Positions 1-7,844 of a stretch of DNA of 19,961 nt are shown piece after piece. This DNA is from CAIOZA01 sp964464375 (GTDB lineage Bacteria; Bacteroidota; Ignavibacteria; Kapaibacteriales; UBA2268), in contig CAYXFU010000055.1 of NCBI GenBank assembly GCA_964464375.1, positions 1-19,961 on the forward strand, given 5' to 3'. A model generated the notes under the pieces. The model was given only the letters and a program-made list of their open reading frames with translations. It searched no databases and was not told the origin of the DNA. The translations under genes were made by a program, and so were the position numbers. Within the stretch, counting starts at the first letter, position 1; the number at the start of each line of letters is the position of its first letter.

Positions 1-3000
1 GATTTGAGTATTCGCAGTTTTGGCGACAGTATGTTTGGATCATCAAGTCCGGTTGTTGGTATCCATTTGAACGATTTATACGGTGTTGAACCTTCTTCTG
101 CCGTTCCGGTCAGTGTGATTGTGTATCCGGGACAGATTGTCGTATCCATTCCTGCCGATACTTTCACATTGGGCTGGACATAGACCATTATTGAATCACG
201 TACCATACAGCCAGCACTATCGGTGATTGTATAATAGTACATTGTAGATATATCGGGTGTGGCAATGGGATTGGATGTATCCGGCTTATTCAGATTCTTT
301 GCTGGTGACCATTTGTATTTGTATGGGAGTAAGCCTCCGGTTACATTTGGTTTTAGGATTGTTGAATTACCTTTGCATATAGTGAGATTTGGGACTGCTG
401 ATAAATTCATTTGTGGAGCTACAATTACTAGAACTGTGTCGTATCCTGTACAGCCGAGAGCATCGGTTACCTTCAGATAAAACTCAGTATTTGATTTCAA
501 TGGCATAGTTCTGGGTTTTGCTATGTTTGCTTCGTAGAGGAATTGTGACGGTGTCCATTCGTATTGATAAGGAATTGTGCCGGATGTAGCACTATCGCCA
601 ATATTTGCGTAAGAATCGAAACAAATGGCAGTGTCTTTGCCAGCTCTGGCTATAGGTTGTTTGACAGTGGCATTTAACTGAATATACTTTATCTTACCGC
701 ATGTATCTGAGAATGAGAATAATCTCGATACTTTTCCTATATTGGGTAAGCCTGTGAATCTAACCTTTACTTCTCCAAGACCGTTCAATGGCAGGTAAAA
801 TGATTTATCTGCATTCAAGCCTGTTACTTCAAATGGAGAGGTAACATCAGTAAACACGACAGTTGTAGGGACTGAAGATGCATTTTTTATTATGAAGTTC
901 GTATCAATCGTGCCTCCCGGACACGTCACCATGTTCATCTTGATTGTATCTGCCGTTGTTGCTTCAAAGACTACTTTTACTATGTCTTTAACTCCAGATA
1001 ATGCAATTGAGTAAGGATTAGGATACCCTGTATGATTAAGTGTCAGTGTGGCTGTTTTATTTCCTGCTGTCAGTGTTGAGAATATCACCTGAAACCTGAC
1101 CGAATCTCCGGGAAGTACATTCACAGGGAAAGTCTCAGGCTCGACAACCCTGAAATCTCCGGCATTGGCTCCTGTAATGCTTTTGCTTGTTATATCAAAA
1201 TCACAAAAGCTAGTGTTGTGTACATAGAATGTGTCCAGATGGTTGACGAGGCAAAGTAGTGAGTCGAATTTATTGCTTGTTATTGTCTTTAGCTGGGGCC
1301 AGTCTATGGGTGGAATGATTTTGGTTATGAAAATGTCTTTATTTCCATTATGGCTTGTGTCATAAGATCCGGCAGTTACCGGAAAATTTGATGATCTAGT
1401 TTCACCTGAAATATACATTGAACCAGAAGCATCAATTTGAATTGCATAGCCATTATCAGCTTGCGTACCTCCTAAAAAAAAAGAATAATCTAAATTTGAA
1501 CCTGAAGCATTTAGTTTAGTAACAAAACACTCAAAATCTCCTTGATTTTTACATCCATTAGTTGTTGGAAAATTAGATGATTTTGTTCCACCTGTTAAAG
1601 TAATATAGCCATTTCTATCTGAAGAAAAATCCTGTATATTATCATAATCAGACCCGCCAAGATATGTGGAATATAATAAAGAAGAGAGATCAGAACTTAA
1701 TTTTGAAAAAAAACCATCATTCACACCACCACCAAATGATCGCTGATATGCTCCGGAAGTTGTTGGATAACCATCTGTATAAACTGAACCAATAATCATT
1801 ACATTCGCATTATCATCAAACTTAATTCTCGTTGGGTTGCTATTACCAACGGATGTTGTACATCCTATAAAAGTTGAACTTATGATAGTTGATAGATCAG
1901 AATTAAATTTGGTAATAAAACCTGTTTGACCTGCAATTCTTGAAGTTTGGTAAACACCAGATGTAGTTGGGAAATTTATAGAACTTGTAAAACCAGTAAT
2001 ATAAACATTACCTGAGCTTTCGAGTAAAATGTCACTGACTCCATCTGACAAAGCACCTCCAATATATGTTGAATACAATAAAAAAGTGCCCGTAGAATTA
2101 AGTTTAGCAACAAATCCTTCTGTATCGCTGGAAGGTGCTTGTTGGTAAGCACCTGATGTTACCGGAAAATTTGACGAATTGGTCTTACCACCTACATAAG
2201 TATTACCATAACCATCTATTGAAATAGATGAAACATATTCAGGGGAAGAACCGCCTATATAAGTTGAATATATCAAACTAGAACCATTTGAATTGAATTT
2301 CGTTATAAATCCATCTGCAACTCCACCCAAATTTGGCTGGTAGCAATTATTAGTAACTGGAAAATCTGAGGATGGAGTAATCCCTGCTACAAATATAGTT
2401 CCATTCTCTCCAACTCTCAAATCATTACTTTCTTCAGTATATGCAGTTGATGTTGAAGATCCTCCAAAATAGGTTGAAAAAATAATTGTGGTACCGGTTG
2501 CATTCAATTCCGTCAAAATACAGTCAGATATTCCAGCGAGACTTGTTTGATAAGCACCAGTTTGAATGGGATAATCCGATGAATTTGTTTTTCCTGTAAA
2601 TATTGAATTTCCTGAATTATCAATTTGCATTGAATGCATATTTTCATTCTCATAGCCACCAATAAATGTAGAGAAGACTATTGGATCAATTATAAGTGGA
2701 AAAGATTTATCATACTCTTCTGTGATAAAACTAATAGTACATTTTTCTTCTAAATGGAATTTACATGAAATTTTTACTTTAATATTACCTATTACTTGAT
2801 AAGCAAAAATTTCACAATGTGATATATTACCGATATTTGTTTTTAATACTAAATCACCTTTTTCGTTAATATAAATTCCTTCCTGTCCTGTGAATTTCAT
2901 TTTAATTTGGGATATATCAGCTCCGGGATTAACAATAAAATCATACCTTAAATATGTACCTAGTTGCTTTATATCGGATTTGGAATCAAAATAATATCTT

Positions 3001-3494
3001 ATATCAATTCCATTGTATGCATCTTTTAGGATTACTTCTTTATACAAAGGCACAAAAGAAGCCCATTTTGAAGAATCATTACCAATAAAATAGTTGTAAT
3101 AAGTTTCCTGCTTTTCTATATTTTCTGTTTTAATATTGTTCGATATGCCTTCATACTCGAGTTTTACAACATGACCTTTTTTCGTTTGAAAAGTGTCTAT
3201 CTCCAAATTATATCTTCTTCTCAATTCATCTTTAAATATTCGGCGGTCTATTTTTCTGAATTCTTTTAAATCTACGGGTGTATTATCTTTGATTTTGTAA
3301 TAATCATAAACAACACCAGTCTTAGTTATCCAGGCAATCATACCATTTATCTTGGAAAGAAATTTAACTTCAGGTTTCCACTGTCCTTTGTTTTCAATCA
3401 AGACATGAGGTGATAAGCTTTGATTATTATCTTGACAGAAAACTTGAGAGTTTACAATAATAATAATAAATATTATTCCTACTAGTTTAAACAA
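1..3494 (-). CDS. Large secreted SBBP beta-propeller / PKD-like repeat protein, C-terminus off the window
   Basis: The reading frame is open from a TTG at 3494 to base 3, about 1164 codons, and runs off the left edge. The frame opens just after a TGA and no upstream ATG exists. TTG has AAAGGTG about six bases before it and starts a hydrophobic signal peptide (residues ~1-20), so I chose TTG. Residues ~30-250 match the N-terminal module of SBBP proteins, with an ENKGQW motif near 35. From ~265 to 725 come about seven blades, each with a STYIGG/STFIGG-type motif and a 'G..SS.FP.T.GAYQ' motif. Two ASH/Hydin-like domains follow (~740-930), then three PKD-like units with TICxG and YxWxP motifs. 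The expected T9SS sorting domain would lie beyond the window. Probable role: surface or secreted adhesin-like protein (inference). The gene starts 22 bases after the small T9SS-domain gene upstream and is probably cotranscribed with it. Confidence 0.85.
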   Translation of the reverse strand, partial: MFKLVGIIFIIIIVNSQVFCQDNNQSLSPHVLIENKGQWKPEVKFLSKINGMIAWITKTGVVYDYYKIKDNTPVDLKEFRKIDRRIFKDELRRRYNLEIDTFQTKKGHVVKLEYEGISNNIKTENIEKQETYYNYFIGNDSSKWASFVPLYKEVILKDAYNGIDIRYYFDSKSDIKQLGTYLRYDFIVNPGADISQIKMKFTGQEGIYINEKGDLVLKTNIGNISHCEIFAYQVIGNIKVKISCKFHLEEKCTISFITEEYDKSFPLIIDPIVFSTFIGGYENENMHSMQIDNSGNSIFTGKTNSSDYPIQTGAYQTSLAGISDCILTELNATGTTIIFSTYFGGSSTSTAYTEESNDLRVGENGTIFVAGITPSSDFPVTNNCYQPNLGGVADGFITKFNSNGSSLIYSTYIGGSSPEYVSSISIDGYGNTYVGGKTNSSNFPVTSGAYQQAPSSDTEGFVAKLNSTGTFLLYSTYIGGALSDGVSDILLESSGNVYITGFTSSINFPTTSGVYQTSRIAGQTGFITKFNSDLSTIISSTFIGCTTSVGNSNPTRIKFDDNANVMIIGSVYTDGYPTTSGAYQRSFGGGVNDGFFSKLSSDLSSLLYSTYLGGSDYDNIQDFSSDRNGYITLTGGTKSSNFPTTNGCKNQGDFECFVTKLNASGSNLDYSFFLGGTQADNGYAIQIDASGSMYISGETRSSNFPVTAGSYDTSHNGNKDIFITKIIPPIDWPQLKTITSNKFDSLLCLVNHLDTFYVHNTSFCDFDITSKSITGANAGDFRVVEPETFPVNVLPGDSVRFQVIFSTLTAGNKTATLTLNHTGYPNPYSIALSGVKDIVKVVFEATTADTIKMNMVTCPGGTIDTNFIIKNASSVPTTVVFTDVTSPFEVTGLNADKSFYLPLNGLGEVKVRFTGLPNIGKVSRLFSFSDTCGKIKYIQLNATVKQPIARAGKDTAICFDSYANIGDSATSGTIPYQYEWTPSQFLYEANIAKPRTMPLKSNTEFYLKVTDALGCTGYDTVLVIVAPQMNLSAVPNLTICKGNSTILKPNVTGGLLPYKYKWSPAKNLNKPDTSNPIATPDISTMYYYTITDSAGCMVRDSIMVYVQPNVKVSAGMDTTICPGYTITLTGTAEEGSTPYKSFKWIPTTGLDDPNILSPKLRILK

Positions 3495-3515
3495 TATTTC
3501 ACCTTTTCAGATATT

Positions 3516-3935
3516 TTATTCAGTTTTTATAAACTTATATAAATTACAGTATTTCTCTGTAGAAAGCAAAGCAAAATATATTCCAATATTTAGATGATTA
3601 AAATCAGTATAAAAATCAGAAAATGTACCATCATTAGCGTCATTTGCTATTTTGGAAAGATCTTCAACTTCAAATCCAAGTAAATTATAAATTTTAAATT
3701 CAAATTTTTCTTTATCAATAGTAGATAAACCATATATTCGAAATCTAATTTTATTTTTGCATGGATTTGGGGAAGAAATAATATAAATAAATTGATTTAC
3801 TTTTTTTTCAATTTTAATTTTTAAACTATCTGATTGGTTAGCTGTCTCTTGACTATAGCAAATTCCTTCGGCAATGAATGTCAATAAACATATATATAAT
3901 ATCAAATTACAAAATAAAATACAGGTATTTTTCAT
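3516..3935 (-). CDS. Minimal secreted protein with T9SS C-terminal sorting domain
   Basis: The protein is 139 residues: signal peptide (~1-29, ending near CYSQ), a short charged linker, then a domain that resembles the type A T9SS C-terminal signal. Visible marks are SSPNPCKNKI at ~53-62, the strand FKIYNLLGFEV near 80-90, 'LNIGIYFALLST' near 115-126, and a C-terminal KFIKTE. In this family the domain directs export through the outer membrane and is then removed or anchored. Here almost no cargo precedes it, so the protein may be a small secreted structural piece or the remnant of a larger one. The ribosome site AGGAGTG lies about six bases before ATG. It sits between a terminator-like hairpin (upstream) and the large SBBP gene (downstream). 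Confidence 0.75.
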   Translation of the reverse strand: MKNTCILFCNLILYICLLTFIAEGICYSQETANQSDSLKIKIEKKVNQFIYIISSPNPCKNKIRFRIYGLSTIDKEKFEFKIYNLLGFEVEDLSKIANDANDGTFSDFYTDFNHLNIGIYFALLSTEKYCNLYKFIKTE

Positions 3936-3953
3936 TGATCACTCCTATCTCTT

Positions 3954-3998
3954 AAAAAAAAATACCCTGCCATCAAAAATAATTATCTTTGATGGCAG
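3954..3998 (-). terminator. Intrinsic terminator after the Cys-rich gene
   Basis: An 11-bp perfect stem, CTGCCATCAAA (3967-3977) with TTTGATGGCAG (3988-3998), has a 10-base loop. On the minus strand it is followed by a run of nine T (A on the given strand, 3954-3962). It lies seven bases past the stop of the Cys-rich gene and immediately before the ribosome site of the next gene, so transcription of that gene needs read-through or a promoter I cannot see. Confidence 0.8.
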
Positions 3999-4004
3999 TT
4001 CAGT

Positions 4005-4565
4005 TTAAGGATTACAAACTGGAGCATATCCATCTTCAGTACAGCCGTTATATGTATTAGTAGATGAAACAAAAGTTATTTGTCTGATTCCTCCATTACA
4101 GCATACTGAATATGTGGCAGAGCATAAACCATAGTTAGTTAGTTCCGACGGTACACCATCATTATAGCATTTAGAAAAATACTCAACAATATATACATTC
4201 GGCGGTGGTGGTGGTGGTGGATTCATTGTGCATGGTGGACATGTTGGCCAATCAAGATTATCAGGATTATTCTGAATAATATATGTGCCAAATGCCCTCA
4301 TTAAAACAACATATGCACTACCTGTATAAGGAAAGCAACCGGAACCGCCACTTGCAATATTTATTACAGGATCCATCCATAAATGAACAGTGTTCCCATC
4401 TCTCGTCCAGCAATAGCATACGTCGTACACACATGTACCTATAGTTATTTGAACTGATCCAGCAGCATAATAACCAGTTGGACAATTATCTTGTGAACAA
4501 TCAATTGCAAACAAGTAAATTGACGAAATACAGAAAACTACGAAGAAAAATATAAAATTTTTCAT
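4005..4565 (-). CDS. Small exported Cys-rich protein with polyproline run, function unknown
   Basis: I do not recognise a family. From the ATG at 4565 the protein has 186 residues; a TTG two codons upstream is also open, but AAGGA is nine bases from the ATG and supports the later start. An N-terminal signal peptide (FFFVVFCISSIYLFA) ends near residue 20. The mature part has more than a dozen cysteines, often close together (CVYDVCYCW, TCPPC, VCC), a run of seven prolines near the middle and many Tyr/Gly/Asn residues. This suggests an extracellular disulfide-stabilised protein. There is no T9SS-type C-terminal domain. It is followed by a strong terminator and preceded by a ~520-base gap with hairpins. 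Possible roles (surface structural protein, adhesin) are speculation. Confidence 0.7.
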   Translation of the reverse strand: MKNFIFFFVVFCISSIYLFAIDCSQDNCPTGYYAAGSVQITIGTCVYDVCYCWTRDGNTVHLWMDPVINIASGGSGCFPYTGSAYVVLMRAFGTYIIQNNPDNLDWPTCPPCTMNPPPPPPPNVYIVEYFSKCYNDGVPSELTNYGLCSATYSVCCNGGIRQITFVSSTNTYNGCTEDGYAPVCNP

Positions 4566-4671
4566 AATCAAAATTCCTTAAAAATGAATAATCAATTAAT
4601 TGTAAAATAAGTTATTAATTGCTTAGTCATTACCAGTGAAGTCTCGACTTCAGGCAATGATTAATTGCTCG

Positions 4672-4713
4672 ACCGGATTGGCAACCTATAAAATTACAAT
4701 CCGGTTATTTTTT
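4672..4713 (+). terminator. Plus-strand terminator-like hairpin with no gene before it
   Basis: ACCGGATTG (4672-4680) pairs with CAATCCGGT (4697-4705) around a 16-base loop, and TATTTTTTT follows (4706-4713). This is the form of an intrinsic terminator reading plus, yet no plus-strand gene precedes it. With the 4627-4660 hairpin it could end a short plus-strand RNA, or it could be a leader structure for the minus-strand Cys-rich gene. Confidence 0.45.
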
Positions 4714-4867
4714 GCTCCTCGCTGTTTTTGAATTTTTAATTTAATCAATGTTAACCCCTTCAAAAGTGAGTAATCCGATTATTGTCAGGAATGAATTAAA
4801 GTTTTAAAATTTAATTTATTCTATTTTCATATTGTTTAATGATATTAATTATGAATGTGTAGTTAGT

Positions 4868-4953
4868 TAGTTCTTTTAAATAACTTTCAAGTCGAAATGC
4901 TGTATTTACTTCCCAATAGATGCCCAAAAAATGATCTATATCTAAAAGAACTA
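4868..4953. repeat. 11-bp perfect inverted repeat with 64-base spacer
   Basis: TAGTTCTTTTA (4868-4878) is matched exactly by TAAAAGAACTA (4943-4953), and the right arm is followed by TTTTTATTTTTT. No gene lies between. It could be the stem of an RNA or a chance match in AT-rich DNA. Confidence 0.35.
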
Positions 4954-5087
4954 TTTTTATTTTTTCTTCGAATGGCTGTTGTTAAATTAATAAAGATATT
5001 TTAGAAATCCTAGTGATCTTTAAAAATTGTTACAATTAGCTAGCTAATATTAGGATGGACATGAATTTAATCCATATGATTTTTTGA

Positions 5088-5543
5088 TTGATTATTATTT
5101 TTTTTGTGTTCAACACCAAGACCTTATCATTTACTCTACCCAATCAGCCAAGCAATTACGAAATTATTAGGCAGAAGCCGATATCGGGAGCGTTTAGTGA
5201 AATTGCTGTAATTGTGAGCGAATCGATTAAATGTAACTTTGATGAGGGCGGACGATATGGTGGTGGCAAAGCTGGAGGCGGAACTGAAAAGTGGGAGCCA
5301 CCGAAAAGAGTGAAGCGATACGGAGGCAAGACGTTGGTGGATACGGGAAGATTGAGAAACTCAATCGGCGTGATTGTGTCGAATGTACAGAATGGGATAT
5401 CTGTGAAGATGGAAGCCGGGGTTGAATACGGAGCGATACACCAGAGCGGTGGAAGGAGAACGCCACGCAGGCCTTTCCTCGTTATCCAGGATGAGGATAT
5501 CGAGAAGATTGGAGAGGCTATCGAGAATGAGAAGAGGAAATAG
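5088..5543 (+). pseudogene. Phage virion morphogenesis protein (Mu gpG / P2 gpS type), likely remnant
   Basis: From about residue 34 the product matches the Phage_tail_S family pattern: 'FSEIAVIVSESIKCNFDEGG', then WEPPK, then LVDTGRLRNSI, then VEYGAIHQSGG, then RRPFLVIQDEDIEKI near the C-terminus. In Mu- and P2-like phages this small protein works in tail or capsid maturation. The family core is complete, but the first ~33 residues are AT-rich, start at a TTG without a clear ribosome site and do not look like the family, so the 5' end is probably broken. No other structural phage gene flanks it. It is the only credible gene on the plus strand, and from ~5190 it is visibly richer in G+C than the T9SS genes on both sides, which suggests a transferred fragment. 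Confidence 0.65.
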
Positions 5544-5658
5544 ATTTGATGTGGACGTGTTTGCCCGACGCACCGAGAAGGACGAGGTACTCAAGCAGTT
5601 TGAAGTCTTTGGCTTCTGCCGGAAGATCATCGTAGGTTGGATCTTTATGGAAAACTGA
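5527..5658 (+). CDS. Small ORF overlapping the phage remnant, unknown
   Basis: The 43-residue frame starts at an ATG 17 bases before the stop of the phage morphogenesis remnant and stays open until just before the end of the propeller gene. Its middle part (VFARRTEKDEVLKQFEVFGF) is charged and protein-like, while the last residues look random. It may be the cut start of the next gene of the same phage segment. I do not recognise a family. The overlap resembles phage gene packing, but coding is not proven. Confidence 0.25.
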   Translation: MRRGNRFDVDVFARRTEKDEVLKQFEVFGFCRKIIVGWIFMEN

Positions 5659-5669
5659 TTCTAGCATAA

Positions 5670-7844
5670 TTATAATTTTACAAACTTACTGACTTTATCT
5701 CCTATCCTTACTAAATAGATACCAGTCGGAAATGATGAGATATCAATTTTTGAAAATTCTGATGTTTGGAAAATGGTTTCTCCAAGTATATTGATTATTG
5801 AGATCTTCTCATAATTTGGGTTTAGGACTTCAATGAAATCAAATGCCGGATTGGGTTTTATAGTTATTTTGTCGTTTGGATCTGGTTTTTCTTCTACTGA
5901 TACGAATTTATCTCTGGAGCGGTAGAGACCGCCAGTTGCACCAAAAACGTAGATATGACCATCGGGGCTGACACCAATTGGACCGAATTCTTTATGTTTT
6001 AATCCTGTTGTATCCATTCTCTGCCACGTCTCACCATTGTCGCAGGAGCGGTATATGCCCCATCCTTGTGTTGCACCTCCGATGCCAATCCAGCAACCAA
6101 GAGAATCAACAGCTATACCTATGGATTCAGGATATCCTGTTTTTTCATAATTTATGGCATACCATGTTCTTCCGTTGTCAGTTGTCTTATAACCACCTCC
6201 AAATGAATGTTCGTTATTAAAACCTGCTTCCCAGAAAGCTGTCTTTGTTTTACTATTGAATACAACTCTACCCCCACGTTGAGTTATAGTTGGGTCAATA
6301 AATCCGAATGTTTCAGTTTGTAACTTATTCCAGGTAGCTCCGTCATCTGTCGATCGCCAGATGCCTGCCATTGTATCACCTGGATTTTCCCATGCAAAAG
6401 TGAATAGGTCTCCCTCATCATTTATTCCAATTTTATCGATATTTGATGGGGATGCATTCCAAGTATTACCATTATCAGTGGACACACCACCAATAAATAA
6501 AACATCTCTTTTATTAATTAAAATAGCCGGAGGACCTTGATTATTATATAAAGATTCCCAATTTTTTCCTCCATCGGTTGAACGGAATATACCCTTTTCT
6601 GTACCTCCTGTACTTTGATCTCCAACAAATATAACACCTTTGCTATTAACAGCTACAGGACCGGTGTCATAGGCTTTTAAATCCAAATAATTAAAATTTT
6701 TTCCTTTATCAATTGATTTGAATACTCCGCAGCAGGACATAACTATCGTATCTTTATTAAATGTGAAGTCATAGGGTGACATACCTGTATAGCCATTGTT
6801 TTTTTCTTGCCAAATATTAAAATTATCACTAGCTCTATAAGAACCCAAATGAAACGGAAAACAAAAAGAATAATCATTTATTATTTTATCAACTTGCATT
6901 GTTAAATTTCTAATATTGATATCAGAAAATGATGCTGATTGGGTCCAGTTTATCCCACCGTCTATTGAAAATCGAATTCCTTTCTCATATATGGCTGCTA
7001 TAATTTTTTTTCTATCTGAAGAGATTGAAAATGAATTAACCGATTCACCCTTTAACCACTTTGATGACCAAGTGTCACCATAATCTGATGTATAATAAAT
7101 ACCATCTCTCTCTGTTGATATAAAATATTCATTTTCAGATATCAGTACTAATCCGTATATTTTATTGTTTTTAAAATCTTTTCGTTTCCATGTTTTACCT
7201 GTGTCAGCAGAAATACTGAAAAAGGAGTTCTTCCTATCTGAAGTTTCACCTGTTGCTATCAATAAATTCTTATGAGGTAAAAAATTATTATAGGCCCAAA
7301 CATCACCTTTATAATCTAATTCAGTACAAAATATCCAATTAATTCCACCATCAGAAGTATAAAATACTTGATCATTGGAGGTGCCATTAAATAACACGGT
7401 ATATATCCTATTACTATCTAGAACAAATTTATAAGGAGGGTATTTTCTGTCCCAATTACCTGTAATATCAATCCAATTTTTACCAAAATCTGTGGTTTTA
7501 TAAATCCCATAAGATTGAATACCATTTAAGTCATCAGAACCTCTTGTAAAAATAAGTTCTCCGAACTTAATAATACCAACTCTGTTCTTATCTAAAAACC
7601 AATTCCAATTATCACCTTGATCTAACGAATAAAATATACCACCACTACCAGAAGAAAAGATTATACTATCTTTATCGAATCTGTCAAATAAATAAATCAT
7701 ACCTCTTTGTGGGTTCATGGAAACCAATTCCCAAAAAGGTTCATCAGCTTTACTTCTTAAAGAAAAAACCAGAAAAAAAAAGAAAATCAACCGTAAGGTT
7801 AACCTTACGGTTGATTGATTAATTATTTTTTTCGAAAATATCAT
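5670..7844 (-). CDS. Secreted Asp-box (BNR/sortilin-like) beta-propeller protein with T9SS sorting domain
   Basis: The 724-residue protein has a signal peptide (residues ~1-34, core IFFFFLVFSL) and then about a dozen Asp-box motifs of the form S.D.G.TW: SLDQGDNW, TTDFGKNW, TSDGGINW, SADTGKTW, TSDYGDTW, STDGGKNW, STDDGATW, TTDNGRTW and SCDNGETW. Such motifs mark sialidase/VPS10-type propellers, but none of the sialidase catalytic residues can be assigned, so an enzyme role is not claimed. The last ~65 residues are a type A T9SS signal: IKPNPAFDFIEV, then ISIINILGETIF, then FPTGIYLVRI, then KFVKL. Its ATG overlaps the stop of the subtilase gene (ATGA, 7841-7844), so it should be translated by coupling. 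Codons ~10-20 contain a terminator-like palindrome. Confidence 0.88.
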   Translation of the reverse strand: MIFSKKIINQSTVRLTLRLIFFFFLVFSLRSKADEPFWELVSMNPQRGMIYLFDRFDKDSIIFSSGSGGIFYSLDQGDNWNWFLDKNRVGIIKFGELIFTRGSDDLNGIQSYGIYKTTDFGKNWIDITGNWDRKYPPYKFVLDSNRIYTVLFNGTSNDQVFYTSDGGINWIFCTELDYKGDVWAYNNFLPHKNLLIATGETSDRKNSFFSISADTGKTWKRKDFKNNKIYGLVLISENEYFISTERDGIYYTSDYGDTWSSKWLKGESVNSFSISSDRKKIIAAIYEKGIRFSIDGGINWTQSASFSDINIRNLTMQVDKIINDYSFCFPFHLGSYRASDNFNIWQEKNNGYTGMSPYDFTFNKDTIVMSCCGVFKSIDKGKNFNYLDLKAYDTGPVAVNSKGVIFVGDQSTGGTEKGIFRSTDGGKNWESLYNNQGPPAILINKRDVLFIGGVSTDNGNTWNASPSNIDKIGINDEGDLFTFAWENPGDTMAGIWRSTDDGATWNKLQTETFGFIDPTITQRGGRVVFNSKTKTAFWEAGFNNEHSFGGGYKTTDNGRTWYAINYEKTGYPESIGIAVDSLGCWIGIGGATQGWGIYRSCDNGETWQRMDTTGLKHKEFGPIGVSPDGHIYVFGATGGLYRSRDKFVSVEEKPDPNDKITIKPNPAFDFIEVLNPNYEKISIINILGETIFQTSEFSKIDISSFPTGIYLVRIGDKVSKFVKL
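7771..7816 (-). terminator. 32-bp perfect palindrome plus T-tract inside the start of the propeller gene
   Basis: AATCAACCGTAAGGTT (7785-7800) is followed at once by its exact reverse complement (7801-7816). On the minus strand the palindrome is followed by TTTTCTTTTTTTTTCT. This is the shape of an intrinsic terminator, lying 25 to 70 bases past the stop of the subtilase gene but within the signal-peptide codons of the next gene, where the T-tract encodes the FFFF core. Ribosomes entering from the coupled upstream gene would prevent hairpin formation (inference). Confidence 0.6.

Larger units (their letters stand above)
4566..5087. other. AT-rich gap with inverted repeats, no gene
   Basis: No convincing gene lies in this 522-base gap between divergently placed genes. 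Reading from left it holds a direct repeat ATTAATTGCT (near 4614 and 4660), a hairpin at 4627-4660 (TCATT.CC with GG.AATGA around GAAGT/ACTTC), a plus-strand terminator-like hairpin at 4672-4713 and a wider inverted repeat at 4868-4953. No TAnnTTTG promoter box was found on either strand. The rest is featureless AT-rich sequence. Confidence 0.5.

Noticed and set aside
4868..4953. Terminal inverted repeats of a miniature transposon
   Set aside because: Arms of 11 bp in AT-rich DNA without target-site duplication or a second copy are too weak; kept only as an inverted repeat.
5670..7844. Sialidase function from the Asp boxes
   Set aside because: Asp boxes mark the fold only; the arginine triad and catalytic residues of sialidases could not be found.
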